From Pseudomonadota bacterium (lineage in GTDB: Bacteria; Desulfobacterota; Syntrophobacteria; Syntrophobacterales; Syntrophobacteraceae): a stretch of DNA of 11,235 nt. The stretch is taken from the NCBI GenBank assembly GCA_023442755.1, contig JAEZXS010000330.1, positions 1 to 11,235 on the forward strand, written 5' to 3'. A model generated the notes under the pieces. The model searched no databases. It worked only from the letters and a program-made list of their open reading frames with translations, and was not told where the DNA came from. Each line of letters starts with the position of its first letter. Positions within the stretch are counted from its first letter, which is position 1. Below, piece by piece: positions 4,490 through 11,235 of the stretch. The position numbers and the translations under genes are program-made.

Positions 4490-6711
4490 AGGGCCTCACG
4501 CGAAGGGAATTCTGCAGGGCATCGGCCGGCATCGTCGTCACCTTCTCCCTGGCCCCGGATCTTGCCCGGTCCGCTCGAAGCGAATTGCCGCACAATCTGG
4601 AAAAGACACCGATGCTCGATGCCTGGCTTCGGATCGACCCCGATGGCCAGATGACGATCTTCACCGGAAAGGTGGAACTGGGCCAGGGCATTCTGACCGC
4701 ACTCATCCAGATCGCAGCCGAGGAACTGGAAGTGCCCTTCGCGGATATTCGCGTCATTTCCGGAGACACTGAGCGGACTCCCGACGAACGGTACACCACC
4801 GGCAGCCAGTCCATCGAACACAGCGGCGCTGCACTCCGGTATGCCTGCGCGCAGGCCCGCGCTCTCATGATCGAGAAGGCCTCGGCACGATTCGGCTCGG
4901 CACCCGAGAAGCTCAGGACGGCCGGGGGCGCGATTATCTCCCCTTCCGGCTCGAAACTTTCCTATGGCGAGCTTGCGAAGGACGGCCTGCTTCACCGGCC
5001 GGCTGCCGGCGGAACTCGAGTGAAGCCGGCGGCCGAACATACTATCGTCGGAAAGCCGGTCCCCCGGATCGATATTCCGGCCAAGGCAACGGGCGGTTCC
5101 GTCTATGTTCAGGACCTGAGGCTCCCCGGAATGGTTTTCGGCCGTGTCGTGCGTCCGCCGGGCCCGCGCGACCGACTGCTGGAGGTGGATCTTTCGGCGG
5201 TAAAGGCAATGCCCGGGGTTCTTGCGGTGGTGAAGGACGGGAGTTTTCTCGGAGTGGTTGCGGTGCGCGAGGAACAGGCTATCGCAGCCCGCGAAGCTTT
5301 GCTTGGGAGCGCGAAATGGCACTCCGGGGCAGACCTTCCGGATGCCGGCGGCATTTCTCGCTGGCTGCAAAGTCAGCCGGCCGAAGATAGTATTATCGAT
5401 GAAGCAAAATCCGGGACGAAGCTCGAAATCGTCCGGAGGTTCGACGCTGTCTACACGAAGTTTTATGCCGCCCACGGCTCGATCGGACCTTCCTGCGCCG
5501 TGGCGGAGCTTAAGGACAAAAAACTCCGGGTATGGTCCCATACTCAGGGAGTGTATCCGCTTCGGACCGATCTTGCGGCCGTTATGGAGATGGCGCCCGA
5601 AGCCGTCGTCGTTTCCCATGTCGAGGGGGCCGGGTGCTACGGGCACAACGGAGCCGACGACGTTGCGCTGGATGCCGCCCTCCTGGCCCGGGCAGTTCCG
5701 GGCCGACCGGTAAAGGTGCAGTGGATGCGTGACGACGAGTTCGCCTGGGAGCCCTTCGGTTCGGCGATGGTGATGAAGCTCTACGCGGGGCTCACGCCGG
5801 ACGGCGCCATCGCCGAATGGAGGCACGAGGTGTGGAGCAACACGCACAGCTGCCGGCCGGGCCTTCCTGGAGGCGTCAATCTCCTGGCAGCATGGAATCT
5901 GGACAAACCATTGAACCCCGCCCCTGTCCGGCCGATCCCTCAGCCATACGGAGGCGCAGACAGGAATGAAATCCCTCTCTATGACTTCCCGAACCGGAAA
6001 ATCACGCGGCATCTCGTAAAGAAGATGCCCCTGAGGACCTCCGCCCTGCGCTCTCTCGGGGCCTATGGAAATGTCTTCGCTATCGAATCCTTCATGGACG
6101 AACTGGCCGCCGCCTCCGGCGCGGACCCGGTCGCATTCAGACTCCGGCACCTGAAAGACCCGCGCGCCCGGGCCGTAATCGAAGCGGCAGCCGCAAGGGC
6201 GTCTTGGGAAAAGGGTTTCAAGAGCGATGGACGGACGGGTCGAGGATTCGGTTTTGCCAGATATAAAAATCTCTCCTGCTACGTGGCCTGCGCGGCCGAA
6301 GCGTCTATAGACCGCAAGACGGGAGAGATAGCCGTAACGCGGGTTGTGGCTGCGGCGGACGCCGGTCAGATCGTCAACCCCAAAGGGCTCGAAATGCAGA
6401 TCGAGGGCGGAATAATCCAGTCCGTGAGCTGGACCATGAAGGAGGCGGTACAGTTCGACCGGGAAAAGGTGACTTCCCGCGACTGGATCGCCTACCCGAT
6501 TCTGAGATTTCCGGAAATTCCCAAGGTAGAGGTCCACCTGATAGGGCGTCCGGAAGAACCGTCTCTTGGCGCCGGCGAGGCATCCATGGGTCCGACTGCC
6601 GCGGCTGTCGTCAATGCAGTGAGCAATGCGCTCGGACATCGCGTTCGCGATCTGCCCCTCACTCCGGACCGCATCCTTTCGATCTTGTCCGGGAACGGAG
6701 GGACGGGATGA
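4486..6711 (+). CDS. Molybdopterin-binding subunit of a molybdenum hydroxylase (IorB / nicotinate dehydrogenase-like), Tat-exported
   Basis: The 741-residue product is a COG1529 large subunit. A Tat signal is visible at the N-terminus: TRREFC (residues 5-10) followed by a hydrophobic stretch to about residue 25. Family landmarks include VELGQG, TGSQSIEHSG, GAGCYGHNGADDVALDAALL and WMRDDEFAWEP. GAGEASMG near the C-terminus contains Glu698, equivalent to the active-site Glu that acts as general base at the molybdenum centre in xanthine dehydrogenase. These mark the isoquinoline 1-oxidoreductase/nicotinate dehydrogenase branch, which uses cytochromes instead of FAD. It would hydroxylate a carbon next to nitrogen in a heteroaromatic ring, or an aldehyde; the substrate cannot be read from the sequence. 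It overlaps both neighbours by four bases (ATGA), so translation is probably coupled. The ATG at 4486 is favoured over the in-frame upstream ATGs because it starts at the Tat signal. Confidence 0.93.
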   Translation: MKGLTRREFCRASAGIVVTFSLAPDLARSARSELPHNLEKTPMLDAWLRIDPDGQMTIFTGKVELGQGILTALIQIAAEELEVPFADIRVISGDTERTPDERYTTGSQSIEHSGAALRYACAQARALMIEKASARFGSAPEKLRTAGGAIISPSGSKLSYGELAKDGLLHRPAAGGTRVKPAAEHTIVGKPVPRIDIPAKATGGSVYVQDLRLPGMVFGRVVRPPGPRDRLLEVDLSAVKAMPGVLAVVKDGSFLGVVAVREEQAIAAREALLGSAKWHSGADLPDAGGISRWLQSQPAEDSIIDEAKSGTKLEIVRRFDAVYTKFYAAHGSIGPSCAVAELKDKKLRVWSHTQGVYPLRTDLAAVMEMAPEAVVVSHVEGAGCYGHNGADDVALDAALLARAVPGRPVKVQWMRDDEFAWEPFGSAMVMKLYAGLTPDGAIAEWRHEVWSNTHSCRPGLPGGVNLLAAWNLDKPLNPAPVRPIPQPYGGADRNEIPLYDFPNRKITRHLVKKMPLRTSALRSLGAYGNVFAIESFMDELAAASGADPVAFRLRHLKDPRARAVIEAAAARASWEKGFKSDGRTGRGFGFARYKNLSCYVACAAEASIDRKTGEIAVTRVVAAADAGQIVNPKGLEMQIEGGIIQSVSWTMKEAVQFDREKVTSRDWIAYPILRFPEIPKVEVHLIGRPEEPSLGAGEASMGPTAAAVVNAVSNALGHRVRDLPLTPDRILSILSGNGGTG

Positions 6712-7277
6712 AATCGGCCTTTTCAGGCGTCCTCCTCTCCTTCATGCTTTTGATGCTGAGTGAGTGCGCCTTCGCCCAAACCCAAGAGGACCCGGCGGAA
6801 TCCGCCCGGGCTTTTCTCCGGGCCTCCCGGGTGCTCCTCCACCCCCGGTGCGTGAACTGCCACCCCGAGGGCGACCACCCGCTCACTGGCGACCAGAGCC
6901 TTCCCCACCCGATGAATATCCAGCGCGGTCCAAACGGCATGGGCATAGCGGGATTGTCATGCAGCGGCTGCCACCAGGACAAAAATCAGCCAGAAGAACA
7001 CAGTCCTCCCGGCGCCCACGACTGGCATCTCCCGACCGAGAAGATGCCGATGGTCTTCGAGAACAGGACACCCCGCCGGATATGCGAACAATTCAAGGAC
7101 CCGTCCCAAAACGGGGGAAGAAACCCGGAGGAGATTCTCGAACACGTTCGCGAAGCCCCTATTGTTCTCTGGGGATGGAATCCGGGAGGCAACCGGACAC
7201 CGGTGCCGGTTTCTCATGATGAATTCGTGCGGGACATGACCGATTGGCTCCGGCTGGGTGCGTTATGTCCTGAATAG
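6708..7277 (+). CDS. Periplasmic dihaem c-type cytochrome, electron acceptor of the Mo hydroxylase
   Basis: The 189-residue product starts with a Sec signal peptide (cleavage likely after AFA, residue 23). It has two haem-binding CxxCH motifs, CVNCH (48-52) and CSGCH (85-89). Distal ligands may be among the nearby histidines or M113/M115. It does not look like a standard class I cytochrome. Small proteins of this kind sit beside IorA/IorB-type genes elsewhere, and the four-base overlap with the large subunit argues that it belongs to the same enzyme. It would take electrons from the 2Fe-2S chain in the periplasm and pass them to the respiratory chain. GGAGGGACGGG precedes the start. LSEC in the signal is not a proper lipobox because Glu occupies the -1 position. 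Family name unknown to me; function inferred from motifs and context. Confidence 0.85.
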   Translation: MKSAFSGVLLSFMLLMLSECAFAQTQEDPAESARAFLRASRVLLHPRCVNCHPEGDHPLTGDQSLPHPMNIQRGPNGMGIAGLSCSGCHQDKNQPEEHSPPGAHDWHLPTEKMPMVFENRTPRRICEQFKDPSQNGGRNPEEILEHVREAPIVLWGWNPGGNRTPVPVSHDEFVRDMTDWLRLGALCPE

Positions 7278-7359
7278 GGATAATTCCGGCTCCACGGCAT
7301 GGGGTGTTTCGGTGGCAAAATAGAGAAGCAATAGCTGACTAACTTCCGAGTGAACATCG

Positions 7360-7389
7360 TTGATATAAGAATTTTAATTTATATAAAAT
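7360..7389 (+). promoter_or_regulatory. Candidate sigma-70 promoter of the autotransporter gene
   Basis: TTGATA (7360-7365; 5 of 6) is followed by TATAAA (7382-7387) after 16 bases, or TAAAAT (7384-7389) after 18; each -10 matches at 5 of 6 positions. The AT-rich surroundings, including AATTTT/AAAATT arms, support an open-complex site. It would leave a long leader of about 210 bases carrying the hairpin at 7469-7488. Confidence 0.5.
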
Positions 7390-7468
7390 TATTTTTCGAT
7401 CGATATTAAAAATACTATTATTAAAGTCTCAACCTCAAAAAATCGCCGGTACTTATACTGTTGTGAGC

Positions 7469-7488
7469 CAGGCGGAATTGACCGCCTG
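7469..7488. promoter_or_regulatory. Perfect 7-bp inverted repeat in the autotransporter leader
   Basis: CAGGCGG (7469-7475) pairs with CCGCCTG (7482-7488) around AATTGA. It lies between the AT-rich promoter and the start codon. It could be an operator or an mRNA hairpin; no T-run follows, so it is not a simple terminator. Confidence 0.4.
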
Positions 7489-7606
7489 ATCGGGGTGTTG
7501 TGTTCTCCCTCGTTTCCCCGCTTTTGGCTGGTATGCCGCGAAGAGTTGAGTGCATTCGGTCGAGGCGTGCCGCGACTTGCGATTCATTTTTCCAACTGGA
7601 GACGAG

Positions 7607-10441
7607 ATGCCCGCTCATTCGAAAGGGAACACACTCTATCGCGTACTGCTCCCTGCCGCTTTCCTGGTATTTGCGTTATTGTCCAATCCGACCATCGCTA
7701 AAGCAGACCTTGACGTGAATGATACGCAGTCGCTCAACTCCGGCTCAATCTCCAACAACAATATGAATATTGGCGTGAATTCGGGTCAGAACGGCACTTT
7801 CAATCATAGCGGCGGGACTAACACGGTCACGAACAATCTCATCATCGGTGTCTCCCCCGGCAGCACCGGGGCCTATAACTTGACCGGCGGCGCCCTTTCG
7901 GCCACAGACATGTATGTCGGCTACGCCGGAACGGGCATATTCAATCAAACAGGCGGCTCTAACACGGTTTCGACCGGCCTCTACCTCGGGAACAATGCCG
8001 GCGGCCGCGGGACCTATAATCTGAGGGGCGGCGCCCTCTCCACCATGGATCTATATGTCGGCTACGCCGGCAACGGCACTTTCAATCAAACCGGGGGGAC
8101 AAACTCGGTTCCGTACGACATCTTTCTCGGGGCCTGGTTCGGCGGCAACGGAACCTATAACCTAAGCGGCGGCGCCCTCTCCGGCACAAACCTGTATATA
8201 GGCAATTTCGGCAACGGCGCCTTCAACCAGGCCGGCGGGACAAATACGATTTCTGGCGACATCTATGTCGGAACCCCCGCAGGCGGCACCGGAACCTATA
8301 CGTTGAGCGACGGGACATTGAACGTCGGGACGATTCACCTTGTCCGGGGTATTTTCGATCAGACCGGCGGCCGGCTCAATGCAGCTTCCTTTATCCAGGA
8401 AGGGGGAGAAGTGCAGGGAAGCCTCGAGAACCGGGGCACCTTCACGTATCAAAACGGAACTTTCAGCGGGCGTCTTCTGAATTACGGCGCAATAGACCTC
8501 CAAACCGATTTCACCGCCGCAAACGGCCTTGCCAACTACTCCGCGACGCCGCTGATCATTGATGCCGGCCGCACCCTTACCCTCAACGGAGCGGGGCTGG
8601 ACAACGAGGGCGCCTTCGTTCTGAAAGGAACCCTGACCGGGAGCGGAGCCCTTCTCAACAACGGCTCTTTCATTCAGCAGGGCGGCACGGTGCAGAGGGA
8701 CCTCGAGAACCGAGGCGCCTTCACCTATCAGGGAGGACTTTTCAGCGGTCGTCTCTTCAACTACGGCGCGGTGAACCTCGAAGCCGATTTCACCGCCGCA
8801 GACGGCCTTGCCAACTACTCCGCGACGCCGCTTATCATCGATGCCGGCCGCACCCTGATTCTCAACGGACAGGGGCTGGACAACCAGGGCGCCTTCGCCC
8901 TGAACGGGACCCTGACCGGGAGCGGGACCCTTCTCAACAATACAACGGGTATTTTCCAGGGAACCGGAACGGTCAACGGCTCGTTTGTCAACCGCGGCAC
9001 GCTCCGGCCGGGCAACTCCATCGGCACGATCAACATCACAGGCAGTTTTACCCAGACTTCCACCGGAAACCTGAACATCGAAGTGGCCTCGGCAACCAGC
9101 TACGACAAGCTGGTCGTCACCGGGACCGTCTCTCTCGCCGGGACCGTAACACCCGTCCTTACGGGCCGGTTCAGTCCCACGAGCCAGCCACTGACCTTTC
9201 TTACGGCTTCCGGCGGCGTTACGGGGGGCTTCGGCAACTACAGCGGAAACGTCACCCCCGTTATCGCCTGGGGGCTCGACAGCGATCCGAACAGCCTCTC
9301 CTTAGCCTTCTCCACCGATTACGCCAACGCAGGCCTGAACCTCACCGCCAACCAGCGTGCGATCGGAGCGACCTTCAACACCCTTTCGAATGCGCCTTCA
9401 AGCGATATGTCCTCGGTCATCACCACCATTGCCAACCTGCCGACCGCAGCCGTAGTGGCCGACTCCTATACGCAGCTCTCGGCCGAAAAGTTTTCTGCCC
9501 TCTCTACTCTGAGCTTTGCGGGCGCGGATCTCCAAAAGCGCATCCTGGCCGGGAGGATTTACAATCTGCGCACTACCAACCCAGGTTTGCAGACGAGCGG
9601 GATATCAGGCAAGTCCGGGGTCTTTTTCGATCCGGCAGGCATCGTGGCGGGCAAGGGTTCAACTCAGGACCAGACGGGATACGATTTCACCATCGGCGGG
9701 TTCACCACGGGGATCGACTGGCGAGTACGAGACGACCTGCTGGTGGGAGTGGCAACGGGCTACAACCACACGGATGCCAACTTCCAGAACTCCGGGGGGA
9801 GCATCTCGGGTGACACCCTTCCAGTAAGCGCCTATGTCGCATACCTTCCCGGAGCCTTCTACGCCTGCGGCTCCCTGGGATATTCCCTGAACATGTTCAA
9901 TATGCACCGAAATATTCTCTTCTCCGACATCAACCGCACGGCAAAGAGTTCCGTCAGCGGCGATATGCTGAACGCCTACGCCGAAGCCGGCTACGATTTC
10001 CGTACTGGAAGTGTCACCCTTACTCCACTGGCATCTCTGTCTTATTCGAGCCTCTGGGTGAACGGATTTTCGGAAGAAGACGCCGGAGACCTGGCCCTGA
10101 AGGTGTCCCCGCAAAATGCCCAGTCCCTTCAGTCGGGCCTGGGAGCGAAGGTTTCGGCCCCGTTTCACGCCGGCTCGCTGGAACTGGTGCCCCGGGTGTT
10201 TGCGACCTGGCAGCACGAGTTCGCAAACAACCGAAGAGACCTGGATGCCCGGTTCAGCGGCGGTGGGCCCGTATTCACCTTCCGGACAGACTCGCCCGAC
10301 CGGGACTTCGGGGTCTTCGGAGCCGATATCTCGATGCCTGTTGCACAGGATCTCGCCGTGCGCTTCGACTACAGCGTCCAGGCGGGAGCGGGCGGCTACA
10401 CCGCCCATTACCTCGGAGCGGACCTCAAATGGATGTTTTAG
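7607..10441 (+). CDS. Autotransporter (type Va) with repeat-built passenger and C-terminal beta-barrel
   Basis: The 944-residue product has a Sec signal peptide (1-33, cleavage after AKA). The passenger, about 34-590, is built from Gly/Asn/Thr-rich repeats that suit a right-handed beta-helix: four units of 47 residues (F65, F112, F159, F206), then two units of 93 residues (261-446). LRPGNSIGT (466-474) and the following segment to about 520 resemble the conserved passenger end that helps folding. Residues about 670-944 are the outer-membrane barrel, ending in Phe as expected. Only one Cys (754) is present, and no protease motif such as GDSG is seen, so a structural or adhesive surface role is more likely than an enzymatic one. 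I chose the ATG at 7607 because GGAG stands five bases upstream and the signal peptide starts there; a GTG at 7550 would add 19 residues. It has its own promoter region. Confidence 0.9.
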   Translation: MPAHSKGNTLYRVLLPAAFLVFALLSNPTIAKADLDVNDTQSLNSGSISNNNMNIGVNSGQNGTFNHSGGTNTVTNNLIIGVSPGSTGAYNLTGGALSATDMYVGYAGTGIFNQTGGSNTVSTGLYLGNNAGGRGTYNLRGGALSTMDLYVGYAGNGTFNQTGGTNSVPYDIFLGAWFGGNGTYNLSGGALSGTNLYIGNFGNGAFNQAGGTNTISGDIYVGTPAGGTGTYTLSDGTLNVGTIHLVRGIFDQTGGRLNAASFIQEGGEVQGSLENRGTFTYQNGTFSGRLLNYGAIDLQTDFTAANGLANYSATPLIIDAGRTLTLNGAGLDNEGAFVLKGTLTGSGALLNNGSFIQQGGTVQRDLENRGAFTYQGGLFSGRLFNYGAVNLEADFTAADGLANYSATPLIIDAGRTLILNGQGLDNQGAFALNGTLTGSGTLLNNTTGIFQGTGTVNGSFVNRGTLRPGNSIGTINITGSFTQTSTGNLNIEVASATSYDKLVVTGTVSLAGTVTPVLTGRFSPTSQPLTFLTASGGVTGGFGNYSGNVTPVIAWGLDSDPNSLSLAFSTDYANAGLNLTANQRAIGATFNTLSNAPSSDMSSVITTIANLPTAAVVADSYTQLSAEKFSALSTLSFAGADLQKRILAGRIYNLRTTNPGLQTSGISGKSGVFFDPAGIVAGKGSTQDQTGYDFTIGGFTTGIDWRVRDDLLVGVATGYNHTDANFQNSGGSISGDTLPVSAYVAYLPGAFYACGSLGYSLNMFNMHRNILFSDINRTAKSSVSGDMLNAYAEAGYDFRTGSVTLTPLASLSYSSLWVNGFSEEDAGDLALKVSPQNAQSLQSGLGAKVSAPFHAGSLELVPRVFATWQHEFANNRRDLDARFSGGGPVFTFRTDSPDRDFGVFGADISMPVAQDLAVRFDYSVQAGAGGYTAHYLGADLKWMF
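7799..8362 (+). repeat. Four tandem 141-bp (47-residue) passenger repeats
   Basis: Units begin at 7799, 7940, 8081 and 8222, each encoding a pattern like FNQTGGTNxV...LYLG...GGxGTYNLxGGALS...LYVGYAGxG. A partial, diverged fifth unit begins at 8354. They resemble the repeats described from type V secretion and PEP-CTERM proteins (TIGR04393-like), as recalled and not searched. Confidence 0.8.
8387..8944 (+). repeat. Two tandem 279-bp (93-residue) passenger repeats, nearly identical in part
   Basis: Unit 1 is 8387-8665 and unit 2 is 8666-8944. A 29-base run at 8525-8553 is identical to 8804-8832, and the flanking bases differ at only a few places. The identity includes third codon positions, so the duplication is recent or kept alike by gene conversion. 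A shortened third unit follows at about 8945. Confidence 0.85.
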
Positions 10442-10446
10442 TATCC

Positions 10447-10460
10447 GCGCCCCCTGGCGC
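10447..10460. terminator. Weak hairpin after the autotransporter gene
   Basis: GCGCC and GGCGC pair perfectly around CCCT, six bases after the stop codon. There is no T-run, so this may be only a weak or factor-dependent terminator. Confidence 0.25.
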
Positions 10461-10486
10461 CAATGTCGGATCGAGTACTCTCCGAC

Positions 10487-10516
10487 TTGACGACTTCCCG
10501 ATGTTTCCCGTATCCT
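10487..10516 (+). promoter_or_regulatory. Candidate sigma-70 promoter of ftsH
   Basis: TTGACG (5 of 6), an 18-base spacer and TATCCT (4 of 6) lie about 55 bases before the ftsH start codon. No heat-shock (sigma-32) pattern was clear. Confidence 0.4.
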
Positions 10517-10571
10517 GCGGCCATTGAGGTTGGTATCGGTTACCTACGCCATGGCACGGAGGTAAGGCACA

Positions 10572-11235
10572 ATGGAAAAGAAAACGAAATTTTCGATCTG
10601 GTACTTCCTGTTCGCCATCTGGGGCGTGCTTGTGGTGCAAAACTACATCGCATCCCAGTATGCGCCGAAAGCCCTTCCATATAGCGAATTTCTGAAAGCA
10701 CTCCAGGGCGGGCAGATCACAGAAGTAGTGATAACGAACGGGCGAATCACCGGAAAAATGAAGGTCACGGAGAACAACGAAGCAAAGGAAGTGCGCTTCG
10801 AGACGTTCAGGGTCGACCAGGATTTATCCGATGAACTCTCGAAATACAATGTGCAGTTCCGCGGGCAGCCCGAGAACACGTTCCTTCGCGACCTCTTGTC
10901 GTGGGTATTCCCCATGCTTCTCTTCGGAGCGGTCTGGTACATACTCATGCGGCGGGTGAACCCCGGCGCGGGCATGATGTCTTTTGGGAGGAACAAGGCG
11001 AAAGTCTACGCGGAACAGGAAATCGAGACCAGGTTCGATGACGTGGCGGGGGCGGACGAAGCCAAGGCCGAACTGGTGGAGATCGTCGATTACCTGAAAG
11101 AGCCCCAGCGATATCAGAGCCTCGGCGGCCGCATGCCCAAGGGGGTGCTCCTGGTCGGTCCTCCGGGAACGGGAAAAACACTCCTCGCACGAGCCGTCGC
11201 CGGCGAGGCGGGGGTATTCTTCTTTACCATCAGCG
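10572..11235 (+). CDS. ftsH: ATP-dependent zinc metalloprotease FtsH, C-terminus outside window
   Basis: The first 221 residues are present and the frame is open at the window edge. Order: short cytoplasmic N-terminus; membrane segment 1 (about 7-27); small periplasmic domain (about 28-108); membrane segment 2 (about 109-126); then the start of the AAA+ domain with FDDVAGADEAKAEL and the Walker A motif GPPGTGKT (196-203). Walker B, the second region of homology and the HEXXH protease site lie beyond the window. FtsH is a hexameric inner-membrane protease that degrades misfolded membrane proteins and regulatory proteins. GGAGG stands nine bases upstream of the ATG. The gene has its own candidate promoter and is likely independent of the autotransporter. 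Confidence 0.95.
   Translation, partial: MEKKTKFSIWYFLFAIWGVLVVQNYIASQYAPKALPYSEFLKALQGGQITEVVITNGRITGKMKVTENNEAKEVRFETFRVDQDLSDELSKYNVQFRGQPENTFLRDLLSWVFPMLLFGAVWYILMRRVNPGAGMMSFGRNKAKVYAEQEIETRFDDVAGADEAKAELVEIVDYLKEPQRYQSLGGRMPKGVLLVGPPGTGKTLLARAVAGEAGVFFFTIS

Larger units (their letters stand above)
7278..7606. other. AT-rich intergenic region upstream of the autotransporter
   Basis: This 329-base gap separates the cytochrome gene from the autotransporter. Bases 7355-7440 are strikingly AT-rich compared with the rest of the window, which is usual for promoters and for H-NS-like silenced DNA. It contains the candidate promoter (7360-7389) and a hairpin (7469-7488). No clear intrinsic terminator for the molybdenum operon and no known riboswitch motif were recognised. 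Confidence 0.5.

Noticed and set aside
4093..6639. 848-codon open frame on the minus strand across the molybdenum operon
   Set aside because: Long antisense frames are common opposite GC-rich genes; the translation has no recognisable domain and spans two well-supported genes.
7799..8362. CRISPR-like array suggested by regular spacing
   Set aside because: The periodic unit is in frame, codes for a repeated protein motif and has no repeat/spacer pattern.
9659..10408. 249-codon minus-strand frame opposite the autotransporter barrel
   Set aside because: Shadow of the barrel coding sequence; no independent evidence.

Overview
The window looks like a piece of a moderately GC-rich (roughly 58-60 % by eye) Gram-negative chromosome. 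Tat and Sec exports, a c-type cytochrome, an autotransporter with an outer-membrane barrel and a type IV pilin-like prepilin all point to a two-membrane bacterium. The style of the genes and of the REP-like repeats would suit a deltaproteobacterium (Desulfobacterota, Syntrophobacter-like), but that assignment is an impression, not something the sequence proves. No phage, transposase, CRISPR array, rRNA or tRNA is visible.

Layout. 1-279 (minus): the N-terminal 93 residues of a type IV pilin/pseudopilin, cut by the window edge, with a possible sigma-54 promoter upstream. 280-919: mostly non-coding, with a short gene remnant that has a strong ribosome binding site (643-726) and runs into a REP-like hairpin. 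A compact repeat cassette follows: REP hairpin, about 90-bp mini-element, REP hairpin. 920-2011 (plus): a divergent UDP-GlcNAc 2-epimerase-like protein, converging with only a 4-bp gap on a patatin-like phospholipase (2975-2016, minus). 2976-3181: a divergent promoter region whose two candidate -35 boxes abut within a 10-bp palindrome. 3182-3835 (plus): a small alpha/beta hydrolase. 4028-7277 (plus): a tightly overlapping three-gene operon for an exported molybdenum hydroxylase: 2Fe-2S subunit, Tat-targeted molybdopterin subunit and dihaem cytochrome c. 7278-7606: an AT-rich promoter region with a perfect 7-bp hairpin. 7607-10441 (plus): a 944-residue autotransporter with two kinds of internal repeat. 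10572-end (plus): the N-terminal 221 residues of the membrane protease FtsH.

How the parts fit. The clearest functional unit is the molybdenum hydroxylase operon. The substrate would be hydroxylated at the molybdenum site in the periplasm. Electrons would pass through two 2Fe-2S clusters to the dihaem cytochrome rather than to FAD/NAD. The substrate is not determined by the sequence; the relatives are isoquinoline 1-oxidoreductase and nicotinate dehydrogenase. The hydrolase upstream may or may not be related. The other genes look like independent units. I see no convincing wholly new system; the points most worth following are the Mo-hydroxylase/cytochrome operon, the repeat cassette with its gene remnant, the altered epimerase and the repeat-built autotransporter passenger.
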